A stretch of 64,000 nt of DNA from an uncultured Sphingorhabdus sp. (GTDB lineage Bacteria; Pseudomonadota; Alphaproteobacteria; Sphingomonadales; Sphingomonadaceae): assembly GCA_937873665.1 (NCBI GenBank), contig CALMYW010000393.1, positions 1-64,000 on the forward strand, in the 5' to 3' direction. Below the pieces are notes generated by a model, which had not been told where the DNA came from, searched no databases, and saw nothing but the letters and a program-made list of their open reading frames with translations. Below are positions 53,107-62,698 of this stretch, piece after piece (positions within the stretch are counted from its first letter, which is position 1; every line of letters starts with the position of its first letter). The translations under genes were made by a program, and so were the position numbers.

Positions 53107-55143
53107 TCAGGCTGGTTCGAGCGTTGCCTGTTTCACCACATCATCGGCCAGCTTACCGGACAGTTCGGATAGATGGTCGAATTCCGCTGTAAAGGTAGCG
53201 AGCCCCTGACTCAGCGAACGTAGCTCGGCGTCAAGTCCGTTGAGGCTGGCCATAGGTATATGCGCCTCAACCATGTCCCAGCGCTGCCAATCGGGATGCG
53301 CGCCCAGATTCAAAATCTGCCCGCGCCGTGACGACACGACCGAACCCATTTTGGAACCCGTTCCCGGCGGCGATGCAATGGCGACACGTACGACCGGTTC
53401 CAGCAAATAAGGCTGGCACTGTGCCAGCGCCTCGCTCATCGCCAGCTTGCCTGCCAATCGGAAAGCCAGTTCGGAACTGTCAACCGAGTGATAGCTGCCA
53501 TCGACCAAAGTCACAGCCACGTCGACCACAGGAAAACCCAGTGGGCCTTTTTGCATGGCATCGCGCACGCCGGCTTCTACAGCGGGTATCCACTGTTTTG
53601 GCACTACACCGCCCGAAATCTTCTCTTCAAAGACAAATCCCGAACCGCACGGCAGTGGACGGACCTCGATCACAACATCACCATATTGGCCATGCCCACC
53701 CGACTGCTTCTTGTGCCGACCACGCTGGGTCACGCCTTTGCGGATCGATTCCCGATAGGCGATTCTAGGGGCATGTGTCTCGACATCGACGCCGTAGCGC
53801 CGTTTGAGCCGTTGCAGCGTGACATTGAGATGTTCGTCATTGATCCCGCGCAGCAATGTTTCATGGCTGGAATCATCCTGCGTCCATTCGAGCGCCGGGT
53901 CTTCCTCGACCAATTTGTGTAATGCTGTCGAGAGCTTGACATCATCCTGCCGGTTCTTCGCGCGCAGAGCGATCGTGGCATTACGCGGCGGGAGGTCAAT
54001 CAATTGTTCCGAGCCGTTGTCGCCGGATCTGCCGAAGATCATGCCAGCCTGCGCCGCATCAGCTTTTGCAATTGCAACAATGTCTCCGGCCTCGGCAGCA
54101 GTCAGTTTGTTGGTCTTGTCCCCCTGAAGGGCAAATAATGCACCAGCCCGGATGTCTTCGGTCAAGTCCGCGCCTTCGCTCAGGCCATTGCCCAAAACCC
54201 TCGCCAGCGCCAGCCGACCAACCGCGCCACCATTTGCTACTTTGAACACGTGAACGCCCTTGCCGTTGGTGCCCAGTCGCTGTGCAGCCAGTTCCACAGC
54301 AGGTGCTTCGTGACGCAGCATTTTGAGTAAGCGGTGGACGCCAAATCCGTTCAGCGCCGAGCCAAACATCACCGGCACTACCCATCCGGCCCGCGCCTCG
54401 TCCGTCAAATCCTTGAGCACGCGATCAAGGCTGGGCTGTTCGTCCATCAGCAGGGTTTCGAGCAACTCGTCATCATGATCGGCTAGCGTTTCGAGCATAT
54501 GATACCGCTCGCTGGCTTCGCGTTCTGCAAGGTCTGCCGGAATGTCGATCCGCTCGCTCTCCTTGCCCGGCACATAGCGGTGCGCACGTTCGAGCGCGAT
54601 ATCGACAAAGCCGGTGATCTTTTCACCCTCGCGGATCGGTATTTGCCGGGCAACCAAAGGTGCGCCGCTCATCGGCTGCATCGCTTCAAGCAGGTCATGG
54701 ATGCGCCCGCGCGCTGCATCAATCTTGTTGACGAAAACCGCGTGCGGGATGCCCAAGGCATCAAGGCGCCGCAATATGGGCTCGGCCAAGGCGGCGCGTT
54801 CCGGCTCCGGGTCAACGACGACGATTGCCATGTCGGCGCTGCCCAGCGCGGCATAGCCATCGGCTGCAAAGCCGACCGCGCCTGGCGTGTCGATAATCGC
54901 GAATTTGTCGCCCAGATATTCGAAGCGGGTCAGGTTGATCTCAGTTGATCCGCGCCGTGCACGTGCCTCCGGGCTTGAATCGCCCACTGTGGTTCCGGCC
55001 TCTACCGACCCAAGCCGGGAAATCGCGCCCGATGCGAATAGCATTGCTTCAGCCAGACTGGTTTTACCGGCCCCGGTGGGTCCAACCAGGGCCACGGCCC
55101 TTACGCCTGTGACTTTTGCTCCTTTGGTGGTGCTTGCCATCAT
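53107..55143 (-). CDS. EF-G-like translational GTPase with altered G domain
   Basis: 678 residues, related to FusA but not the canonical elongation factor. The G1 motif GPTGAGKTSL (21-30), DTPG (85-88) and NKID (139-142) are present. Domains II to V follow (GVTQRGRHKKQSGGHGQYGD in domain IV, and a C-terminal RRF/EF-G fold). The residue after DTPG is Ala, where EF-Tu and EF-G have the catalytic His, and switch I lacks the usual RGITI (RRGSTEI instead). It resembles paralogues of the EF-G-II type. The ATG at 55143 has GAGGAG upstream. Confidence 0.88.
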   Translation of the reverse strand: MMASTTKGAKVTGVRAVALVGPTGAGKTSLAEAMLFASGAISRLGSVEAGTTVGDSSPEARARRGSTEINLTRFEYLGDKFAIIDTPGAVGFAADGYAALGSADMAIVVVDPEPERAALAEPILRRLDALGIPHAVFVNKIDAARGRIHDLLEAMQPMSGAPLVARQIPIREGEKITGFVDIALERAHRYVPGKESERIDIPADLAEREASERYHMLETLADHDDELLETLLMDEQPSLDRVLKDLTDEARAGWVVPVMFGSALNGFGVHRLLKMLRHEAPAVELAAQRLGTNGKGVHVFKVANGGAVGRLALARVLGNGLSEGADLTEDIRAGALFALQGDKTNKLTAAEAGDIVAIAKADAAQAGMIFGRSGDNGSEQLIDLPPRNATIALRAKNRQDDVKLSTALHKLVEEDPALEWTQDDSSHETLLRGINDEHLNVTLQRLKRRYGVDVETHAPRIAYRESIRKGVTQRGRHKKQSGGHGQYGDVVIEVRPLPCGSGFVFEEKISGGVVPKQWIPAVEAGVRDAMQKGPLGFPVVDVAVTLVDGSYHSVDSSELAFRLAGKLAMSEALAQCQPYLLEPVVRVAIASPPGTGSKMGSVVSSRRGQILNLGAHPDWQRWDMVEAHIPMASLNGLDAELRSLSQGLATFTAEFDHLSELSGKLADDVVKQATLEPA

Positions 55144-55226
55144 TCGTCTCCTCTTGTTCAAGCGGAGCGTGCCGGCGCAGCCTTCAGCGTTGGATGTGCG
55201 CCAACGCGCAACAAAAACATCAGGGG

Positions 55227-55289
55227 CTGGCAAATAGGTCAGGACCGGATCGGGGGATATGGCCGAGGCGTATTTGCCAGTCCCTGACC
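55227..55289. promoter_or_regulatory. Interleaved inverted repeats in the divergent upstream region
   Basis: CTGGCAAATA (55227-55236) has a perfect inverted partner TATTTGCCAG at 55271-55280. GGTCAGG (55237-55243) has a partner CCTGACC at 55283-55289. The two pairs are interleaved, not nested, so in RNA they would make a pseudoknot-like form and in DNA two palindromic sites. The region serves the EF-G-like gene and the methyltransferase gene. Confidence 0.4.
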
Positions 55290-55370
55290 AACAGATGCTG
55301 CGCCTATCCCACCTGAGTCGCAAGTGCAAAATGGGTTGCACCGCTTGCTGTCGCGACTAGGGTCATCAGC

Positions 55371-56192
55371 ATGACAGACAAGATGGAATGGCAAGGACAG
55401 GTTGGCACCAGTTGGGCGCGGCAATGGCAGCGTACCGACCGTTCGTTCTCCCCTCTGACCGAGCGGTTGGTGGAGCGCATATTGGTAAGTGACCATGCCG
55501 GGAAAATAGCCGACATAGGCTGTGGGGCAGGTGAACTGTCGATCAAGATCGCCGATGCCCGACCCGACGGGCATGTGCTTGGGCTGGATATTTCAGCGGA
55601 CTTGTTAGCGGCTGCATCAGAACGAGCGAAGGGTAGGTCCAATCTCAACTTTGGAGTGGCCGATGCGTCTGTATGGCAAGACCCGTCCTTCATCCCGGAC
55701 CTCTACATATCCCGCCACGGTGTGATGTTTTTCGACGCTCCGGTTGCCGCCTTCACCAATCTGGCGGTAAGTGCAGCAGCAAATGCGCAAATGGTCTTTT
55801 CCTGCTTTCGGGCGCCGGCTGAAAATGCCTGGGCGACCAATATCGCAGCTCTTGTGCCTTCGGCACCATCCGGTGATCCGCATGCGCCCGGACCATTCGC
55901 CTTTGCAGATCCGGAGCGTGTGAAAGGCATCCTTTCCGTAGCTGGATGGACGGATGTCGGCTTTGAACCCGTCGATTTCGATTATGTCGCGGGCAGCGGC
56001 GAAGATCCTGTTGCAGATGCGCTAGATTTTTTCGGCCATATTGGCCCCGCCGCGCGCGCCATCAGGATGCTTGAGGGCGAAGCCCGTACCGCCTTTCTCG
56101 GTCGCCTGCGCGATCTTGCCGAGGCAAATCTGTACGACGGCGCAGTCCGCTTTGCGGCGGCAGCCTGGATCGTCACAGCACATAAGAATTAA
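55371..56192 (+). CDS. Class I SAM-dependent methyltransferase
   Basis: 273 residues. Motif I is IADIGCGAGELSIKIA (residues about 46-61), followed by GLDISADLLAAASERAKG and ISRHGVMFFDAP for motifs II and post-II. No substrate-binding signature is diagnostic. Related proteins include ubiquinone/menaquinone-type and small-molecule methyltransferases. It starts 30 bp after a repeat region and is followed 14 bp later by a GST gene on the same strand. Confidence 0.82.
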   Translation: MTDKMEWQGQVGTSWARQWQRTDRSFSPLTERLVERILVSDHAGKIADIGCGAGELSIKIADARPDGHVLGLDISADLLAAASERAKGRSNLNFGVADASVWQDPSFIPDLYISRHGVMFFDAPVAAFTNLAVSAAANAQMVFSCFRAPAENAWATNIAALVPSAPSGDPHAPGPFAFADPERVKGILSVAGWTDVGFEPVDFDYVAGSGEDPVADALDFFGHIGPAARAIRMLEGEARTAFLGRLRDLAEANLYDGAVRFAAAAWIVTAHKN

Positions 56193-56206
56193 ACGAGGAG
56201 AGAGAT

Positions 56207-56833
56207 ATGACCCTGAAAGTCCACCACCTGAACAACAGCCGCTCACAACGCATACTGTGGCTGCTGGAGGAACTCGGGGTCGATTACGACATCGTCCATC
56301 ATCAGCGGGATGCCGTTACCAACCTTGCGCCGCCCGAACTGCTTGACGTTCATCCTCTGGGCAAGTCGCCGGTCATCGATGACAATGGCCATATCGTCTA
56401 TGAATCGGCGGCAATCGTGGAGTATCTGTGCGAGCGTCATGGCGGCGGGCATTTGGTTCCTGCGCGCGGAACCGACGATCATATCCGTTATCTCGAATGG
56501 ATCCATTTTGCGGAGGGTTCGGCGATGACGCCGATGCTGCTCAATCTCTATACAGCCCGGCTCGGTGACGCCGCCGCGCCGTTGCGCCCGCGCATCGACC
56601 AGCAGCTCGAAAGCCATTTCCGCTACATCGAAGACCGCTTGCTGCCATCTGGCTGGCTGGTTGGCGACAGCATGACGGGCGCTGACATCATGGTCAGCTT
56701 CCCAGCTGAAGCAGCGGTCAAAATGGGTTGGGCAGGGGACAAGCCAAAGCTGACTGCCTATGTCGAGAAAATCCATGCTTTGCCGACCTGGAAGACCGCG
56801 CTCGAAAAGGGCGGGCCCTACGCTTATGCATAA
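56207..56833 (+). CDS. Glutathione S-transferase
   Basis: 208 residues. The N-terminal thioredoxin-like domain has VHHLNNSRSQRILWLLEEL, with a Ser in the catalytic position (SRSQR), and the cis-Pro and GSH-binding KSPVIDD and YESAAIVEYL. The C-terminal helical domain (about residues 90-200) carries the usual GDSMTGADIMVSF. Substrate unknown. It follows the methyltransferase after 14 bp. Confidence 0.9.
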   Translation: MTLKVHHLNNSRSQRILWLLEELGVDYDIVHHQRDAVTNLAPPELLDVHPLGKSPVIDDNGHIVYESAAIVEYLCERHGGGHLVPARGTDDHIRYLEWIHFAEGSAMTPMLLNLYTARLGDAAAPLRPRIDQQLESHFRYIEDRLLPSGWLVGDSMTGADIMVSFPAEAAVKMGWAGDKPKLTAYVEKIHALPTWKTALEKGGPYAYA

Positions 56834-56898
56834 TCGCTGACGCTAAGCGATATATCCGGCTTGCAGCACGCTTTGCCGTCGCCTAAGTCGCGGCTGCT

Positions 56899-59544
56899 AT
56901 GACTTCAACAAACGATATCCGCCGCGGCTTCCTCGACTATTTCGGCAATGCCGGACATGATGTGGTGCAGTCTGCACCGCTAGTGCCCTATAACGACCCG
57001 ACATTGATGTTCGTCAATGCCGGTATGGTGCCGTTCAAGAATGTGTTCACGGGCCTTGAAACCCGGGAAACCCCGCGTGCTGCATCGAGCCAGAAATGCG
57101 TGCGTGCAGGCGGGAAACATAATGATCTCGACAATGTCGGCTACACCGCCCGGCACCATACCTTCTTTGAAATGCTCGGGAATTTCTCCTTTGGCGATTA
57201 TTTCAAGGAACAGGCGATTAGCCATGCCTGGACGTTGCTGACCAAGGTCTGGGGCCTGAACCCCGACAAGCTGACGGCAACGGTCTATCACACCGATGAT
57301 GAAGCCTTTGATCTGTGGAAGAAGATTGCCGGACTTCCGGAGCAGCGCATCATCCGTATACCGACCAGCGACAATTTCTGGTCGATGGGCGATACCGGCC
57401 CCTGCGGCCCTTGCAGCGAAATCTTTTACGACCATGGCGAGCATATTTTCGGTGGTCCGCCGGGAAGCCCGGACGAGGATGGCGACCGCTTCGTCGAAAT
57501 CTGGAACCTCGTTTTCATGCAGTTCGAGCGACAGGATGATGGAACCGACATTCCGTTACCCAAGCCGTCGATTGACACCGGCATGGGGCTGGAACGCATC
57601 GCCGCCGTGCTGCAGGGTGTGCATGACAATTATGATACCGATACCTTCAAGGCGCTCATTGCAGCGTCGGAAGAGCTGACCGGAACCAAGGCAGAAGGCG
57701 AGCAGAAGGCGAGTCACCGTGTGATCGCGGATCACCTGCGTTCGACCAGCTTCCTGCTGGCCGATGGCGTTATGCCATCGAACGAGGGGCGCGGCTATGT
57801 GCTGCGCCGCATCATGCGCCGCGCGATGCGCCACGCGCATCTGCTGGGCGCGAAAGAGCCCTTGATGCACCGTCTGGTCGGCAGTCTGGCCGCCGAAATG
57901 GGGGCGGCTTATCCGGAGCTGCTGCGCGCCCAGCCACTGATCGAAGCGACGCTGAAACAGGAGGAAACCCAGTTCCGCCGTACGCTAGACAAGGGATTGA
58001 GGCTGCTTGACGAGGCAACCGGTGGCATGAAGGCGGGCGATGTGCTGGCGGGTGAAACCGCGTTCAAGCTCTACGACACCTTCGGCTTCCCTTATGACTT
58101 GACCGAAGATGCACTCCGCGCGCAAGGCTTTGGTATCGACCGTGACGGCTTCGATGCCGCTATGGACAACCAGAAAGCGATGGCGCGCGCCGCGTGGAAG
58201 GGTTCGGGCGCAAAGGCTTCGGATGAGGTCTGGTTCGATATTGCTGAGCGCGTCGGTTCGACCGAATTCACCGGTTACACCGCGACCGAAGGCGAGGGGC
58301 AAGTTGTTGCACTCGTCAAGGATGGCGCTGAAGTACAATCCGCCAAAGCTGGTGACAGCGTGACATTGATCACCAACCAGACGCCCTTTTATGGCGAAAG
58401 CGGTGGTCAGATGGGCGATGCTGGCACAATTTCGAGCTTGTCGGGCTTTGCAGCGACTGTCACTGACACCTCGAAGCCGCTCGGCCGCCTGCATGCGCAT
58501 CAAATGACCGTCGACGCCGGCGAAGTGAAGGTGGGCGATGTCGTCCAGCTAAAGATCGATACCGTGCGCCGTGATACGCTCCGTTCGAACCACAGTGCCA
58601 CACACTTGCTGCATGCGGCGCTGCGCAATCGCTTGGGTAGCCATGTGACGCAAAAGGGTAGCATGGTTGCACCGGATCGCCTGCGTTTCGACTTTTCGCA
58701 CAATCAGGCTGTGACGCCGGAAGAAATTGCCGACATCGAGGCCGAGGTCAATGCGCAGATCCGCCGAAACACGGCGGTGACCACCCGCTTGATGGCACCC
58801 GACCAAGCAGTCGAGGCAGGCGCGCTGGCGCTGTTTGGCGAAAAATATGGCGACGAAGTCCGCGTGCTCAGCATGGGAGAGGTTGAGGGAGCCAATTATT
58901 CGGTCGAATTGTGCGGCGGCACCCATGTCAATGCGCTCGGCGATATCGCACTGATGACGATTGTTTCTGAAGGCGCTGTCGCGAGCGGTATCCGCCGTAT
59001 TGAGGCGCTTACTGGCGAGGCAGCTCGCCAGCATCTTGCGCGCCGTGAAAGCCAGTTGAAGGACATCGCTTCATTACTGAAAACAGCACCTGATGAAGTG
59101 ACAACGCGGGTCGAAACCCTTCTCGCAGAACGTCGCACGCTCGAAAAGGAACTATCGGACGCCAAAACCAAGCTTGCGCTTTCTGGTGGCGGTGGGCCCA
59201 AGGCCGAAGCCGAAAAGCTGGGCGACACCAATTTCATGGGACAGGTCATCCCAGGCATTGAGCCCAAAGCTTTGCGCGGGCTGGCCGACGAACAGATGAA
59301 GGCCTTGGGTGGCGGCGTGGTGGCAATCATTGCTGCCAACGAAAATGCCAATACCGTCGTTGTCGCTGTCTCGCCCGAATTGACCGGCAAATTTGCTGCA
59401 CCCGATCTCGTTCGCGCCGCCACCACCGCCATGGGCGGGCAGGGCGGAGGTGGTCGTCCGGAAATGGCGCAGGGCGGTGGCCCTGCCGGTAGCGATCAGG
59501 CGCAGGCCGGGCTGGATGCGATCAAGGCTGCACTTGCTGGCTGA
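56899..59544 (+). CDS. alaS: Alanyl-tRNA synthetase
   Basis: 881 residues. Class II catalytic core ([19 protein letters not shown]), a tRNA-recognition region, and an editing domain with the HxxxH set ([13 protein letters not shown]) and [14 protein letters not shown]-terminal domain (C-Ala) ends in a Gly-rich tail ([16 protein letters not shown]). It charges tRNA-Ala and, by the same G3-U70 pair, tmRNA, linking it functionally to ssrA and smpB in this window. It overlaps the convergent antiporter gene by 23 bp. Confidence 0.98.
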   Translation: MTSTNDIRRGFLDYFGNAGHDVVQSAPLVPYNDPTLMFVNAGMVPFKNVFTGLETRETPRAASSQKCVRAGGKHNDLDNVGYTARHHTFFEMLGNFSFGDYFKEQAISHAWTLLTKVWGLNPDKLTATVYHTDDEAFDLWKKIAGLPEQRIIRIPTSDNFWSMGDTGPCGPCSEIFYDHGEHIFGGPPGSPDEDGDRFVEIWNLVFMQFERQDDGTDIPLPKPSIDTGMGLERIAAVLQGVHDNYDTDTFKALIAASEELTGTKAEGEQKASHRVIADHLRSTSFLLADGVMPSNEGRGYVLRRIMRRAMRHAHLLGAKEPLMHRLVGSLAAEMGAAYPELLRAQPLIEATLKQEETQFRRTLDKGLRLLDEATGGMKAGDVLAGETAFKLYDTFGFPYDLTEDALRAQGFGIDRDGFDAAMDNQKAMARAAWKGSGAKASDEVWFDIAERVGSTEFTGYTATEGEGQVVALVKDGAEVQSAKAGDSVTLITNQTPFYGESGGQMGDAGTISSLSGFAATVTDTSKPLGRLHAHQMTVDAGEVKVGDVVQLKIDTVRRDTLRSNHSATHLLHAALRNRLGSHVTQKGSMVAPDRLRFDFSHNQAVTPEEIADIEAEVNAQIRRNTAVTTRLMAPDQAVEAGALALFGEKYGDEVRVLSMGEVEGANYSVELCGGTHVNALGDIALMTIVSEGAVASGIRRIEALTGEAARQHLARRESQLKDIASLLKTAPDEVTTRVETLLAERRTLEKELSDAKTKLALSGGGGPKAEAEKLGDTNFMGQVIPGIEPKALRGLADEQMKALGGGVVAIIAANENANTVVVAVSPELTGKFAAPDLVRAATTAMGGQGGGGRPEMAQGGGPAGSDQAQAGLDAIKAALAG

Positions 59545-61312
59545 GCCTGCTGCGTAATTTGAGTCGGGGGGCTTCTTCCAGCTCCCCGGCCTCTTTGATG
59601 GCGCGACGGAATTCGTCGCGCTTTTCATGGATGGATGCGATCACCGGTCCCATCGCAATGCCGAGATCGACAAGAACTGCCTCTGACAGCTGAAGCGAGC
59701 TTTCGAGCGTTTCGGGTACCGCATCGCTAACCCCGGCCAGATAGAGTTCTGCGGCATGATCTGCGTCGCGGGCGCGGGCGACGATGGTGAGATCGGCAAA
59801 TTGCGCGCGAATACGCTTCACCATCTTTGCCGCCAGGACAGGATCATTCATCGTCAAAACCAGCGCCTTTGCGGTATCCAGATGCAGACGGTGTAATGTC
59901 TGCGGCTTTCCGACATCGCCAAAAATGACATTATAGCCATCACGCCGCGCAGCCACGACTGCGTCCACATTATGCTCGACCGCGATATAGGGCTGGTCAT
60001 GCGCTTGCAGCATTTCCGCAACCAACTGCCCCACACGGCCGAAACCGATAATGACTGTGCGCGGTTCGGCGTTTGAGTTGATCTCTTCTTCCAATGCCAG
60101 TCCGCTAGATCGCACTTGGATGCGGCGGGAAATATCATGGCCAATACGCGCCAAAATCGGTGTAATCAGCAGTCCGATCGCGGTTGCGACTTGCCAGAAC
60201 CGGGCGGTTTCGGGATCGATGATTTGCGCCGCGCTGGCGGCCCCCAAAACGATCAAGGTCGTTTCGGACGGGCTGGCCATCAAAAGTCCAGTTTCGGTCG
60301 CAACGCCCGGCCGAGCCCCCGCAAATTTCAGCAGACTGCCAACAACAAAGGCGTTGATGACAACAGCAGCAACTACCGCCGCTGCCAGCCTTTCCCAATT
60401 GGACAGAATGAATCCAATATCGATCTGCATGCCGATGCTGATTAGGAAAACACCTAGCGCCAGCCCTTTAAAGGGTTCGACCACCGTTTCAACTTCGCCG
60501 CGATAATCGGTTTCTGCGATCAGCAAGCCAGCTATCAACGCGCCTACGATGGGGGAAAGACCAACCGCAGCAGTAGCGAGGCTCGACAATATGACGACCA
60601 GCAACGTTGCTGCGATGAACAATTCCGGGCTTTTGGTGCGTGCAGCCTGCCCGAACAGCGGCGGAAGCAGATATCGGCCCGCAACTAGCATCACGACGAT
60701 CACTGACAGTCCCTGCCACGCCACCGAAAACAACGCATCCCATCCGCCACCGCTTGCTGCCTGCGGGCCAAGCACGCCGAGGACAAAGATGATTGGCACA
60801 ATCGCCAGATCCTCAAACAACAGCATGGCGAATGCAGAGCGGCCCACAGAGGACGTTGTGCCTGCAATTGGCAGAACCAATGCTGTAGAAGACAGCGAGA
60901 GTGCGAGACCAAGCCCGATAGCTTCGGTGGCGTTGTAGCCAACGGCAAACAACGCGCCGCCAATCAAAATAGCGCCCCCAAACAATTCGGCGGCACCCAG
61001 CCCGAACACCTGCTTGCGCATCCGCCAAAGCCTGCGGAACGAAAGCTCTAGCCCAATACCAAACAGCAGCAGGATGATGCCAAATTCACCGATGCGGGTG
61101 ATTTCGGCAGTGTCGGAAATGGTTATCCAGCGTAACCACGGATATTGCGCTGCAAGCGAGCCGAGACCCATGGGGCCGACCAGAACACCGACCAGCAGGA
61201 ATCCGATAATTGGGGTGATCCGCAACCGGGCGAATGCTGGAATAACAATCCCCGCCGCGCCCAATATGACGAGCGCGTTGTTCAATCCTTCGGTATGGAG
61301 TTCGGCGGCCAT
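59522..61312 (-). CDS. CPA2/Kef-type cation:proton antiporter with RCK domain
   Basis: 596 residues. About 12 hydrophobic segments form a Na+/H+-exchanger-like membrane domain (residues about 10-385; [18 protein letters not shown] and [16 protein letters not shown] are typical). A cytosolic TrkA-N/RCK domain follows, with [15 protein letters not shown] and [17 protein letters not shown]. This is the KefB/KefC/YbaL group, probably K+ efflux gated by nucleotides or thiols. The ATG at 61312 is preferred to a TTG at 61333, though its ribosome-binding site is close to the start. Confidence 0.87.
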   Translation of the reverse strand: MAAELHTEGLNNALVILGAAGIVIPAFARLRITPIIGFLLVGVLVGPMGLGSLAAQYPWLRWITISDTAEITRIGEFGIILLLFGIGLELSFRRLWRMRKQVFGLGAAELFGGAILIGGALFAVGYNATEAIGLGLALSLSSTALVLPIAGTTSSVGRSAFAMLLFEDLAIVPIIFVLGVLGPQAASGGGWDALFSVAWQGLSVIVVMLVAGRYLLPPLFGQAARTKSPELFIAATLLVVILSSLATAAVGLSPIVGALIAGLLIAETDYRGEVETVVEPFKGLALGVFLISIGMQIDIGFILSNWERLAAAVVAAVVINAFVVGSLLKFAGARPGVATETGLLMASPSETTLIVLGAASAAQIIDPETARFWQVATAIGLLITPILARIGHDISRRIQVRSSGLALEEEINSNAEPRTVIIGFGRVGQLVAEMLQAHDQPYIAVEHNVDAVVAARRDGYNVIFGDVGKPQTLHRLHLDTAKALVLTMNDPVLAAKMVKRIRAQFADLTIVARARDADHAAELYLAGVSDAVPETLESSLQLSEAVLVDLGIAMGPVIASIHEKRDEFRRAIKEAGELEEAPRLKLRSRLSQQVQP

Positions 61313-61351
61313 GCCCCTTCTTAAGGGGAGCAAGCCGCCGATGTCAGCAAA

Positions 61352-62575
61352 TTACTGCCAGCTGCCCATTTTTGTTTCGAGATTGGCGCGAACCGCTTCG
61401 AAGAATTGCTCGGTCGTCATCCACGCCTGATCGGGACCGATCAGGATGGCAAGGTCCTTGGTCATCGCGCCGCTTTCAACGGTTTCGATGCAGACCTGCT
61501 CCAAGGTTTCGGCAAAGCGCGTCACATCGGGCGTGTCATCGAATTTGCCGCGGAATTTGAGGCCGCCGGTCCAGGCAAAGATCGACGCAATCGGATTGGT
61601 CGAGGTCGCCTTGCCCTGCTGATGCTGGCGATAGTGGCGGGTAACGGTGCCGTGCGCCGCTTCGGCCTCAACGGTCTTGCCGTCAGGCGTCATCAGGATG
61701 GAGGTCATCAGACCGAGCGAACCGAAGCCCTGCGCCACCTGATCCGACTGGACGTCGCCATCATAATTTTTGCAAGCCCAGACGAACTTGCCGCTCCACT
61801 TAAGCGCAGATGCCACCATGTCGTCGATCAGGCGGTGTTCGTAAACAATACCCGCGGCGGCGAATTTTTCCTTGAAGCCTTCGGTTTCAAAGATTTCCTG
61901 GAACAGATCCTTGAAGCGGCCGTCATAGGCCTTGAGGATGGTGTTCTTCGTCGAAAGATACACCGGCCAACCAAGGTTGAGGCCATAGTTGAGCGAGGCG
62001 CGCGCGAAGTCGCGGATCGAGTCATCGAGGTTGTACATCGCCATTGCGACGCCGCTGCTCGGGAATTTGAAGACTTCGAGGTCCAGTTTTTCGCCATCAT
62101 CGCCGTCAAAGACGAGACGCAGCGTGCCCGGACCGGGGATGAGCGTGTCGGTTGCGCGATATTGATCGCCAAAGGCATGGCGACCGACAACAATAGGATC
62201 GGTCCAGCCAGGGATCAGGCGGGGGACGTTTTCGATCACGATCGGTTCGCGGAATACGACGCCGCCTAAGATGTTGCGGATGGTGCCATTGGGCGACTTC
62301 CACATTTTCTTGAGGTTGAATTCCTCGACACGGGCTTCGTCGGGCGTGATCGTCGCACATTTGACGCCGACGCCATATTGCTTGATCGCATTCGCCGCAT
62401 CGACGGTGATTTTGTCGTCGGTCGCATCGCGGGCTTCGACGCCCAGATCATAATATTTCAGGTCGATGTCGAGATAGGGCAGTATCAGGCGTTCGCGGAT
62501 CCATTCCCAGATGATCCGGGTCATTTCGTCGCCATCGAGTTCGACGACGGGGTTTTTCACCTTGATTTTTGCCAT
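61352..62575 (-). CDS. icd: NADP-dependent isocitrate dehydrogenase
   Basis: 407 residues. Converts isocitrate to 2-oxoglutarate and CO2 in the TCA cycle. N-terminal [18 protein letters not shown] and [13 protein letters not shown] mark the IDH subfamily II seen in eukaryotes and many alphaproteobacteria. Also present are [37 protein letters not shown] and [17 protein letters not shown]. The ATG at 62575 has AAAGGAAAG upstream; an in-frame codon at 62644 adds an unconserved extension. Confidence 0.97.
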   Translation of the reverse strand: MAKIKVKNPVVELDGDEMTRIIWEWIRERLILPYLDIDLKYYDLGVEARDATDDKITVDAANAIKQYGVGVKCATITPDEARVEEFNLKKMWKSPNGTIRNILGGVVFREPIVIENVPRLIPGWTDPIVVGRHAFGDQYRATDTLIPGPGTLRLVFDGDDGEKLDLEVFKFPSSGVAMAMYNLDDSIRDFARASLNYGLNLGWPVYLSTKNTILKAYDGRFKDLFQEIFETEGFKEKFAAAGIVYEHRLIDDMVASALKWSGKFVWACKNYDGDVQSDQVAQGFGSLGLMTSILMTPDGKTVEAEAAHGTVTRHYRQHQQGKATSTNPIASIFAWTGGLKFRGKFDDTPDVTRFAETLEQVCIETVESGAMTKDLAILIGPDQAWMTTEQFFEAVRANLETKMGSWQ

Positions 62576-62698
62576 GACGAAGCTGCTTTCCTTTGGGGAT
62601 TCTCTTTTGTTTGCGCCTGCGCCATAGCAAAGTTTGACGACCAATCAACTGCCTGTGCGGCAGGCGATTGGCCACCAAACTAAAGCATCAGCCGATGT

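Noticed and set aside
61406..62269. A 287-codon plus-strand frame opposite icd
   Set aside because: It is antisense to a complete isocitrate dehydrogenase and has no independent support.
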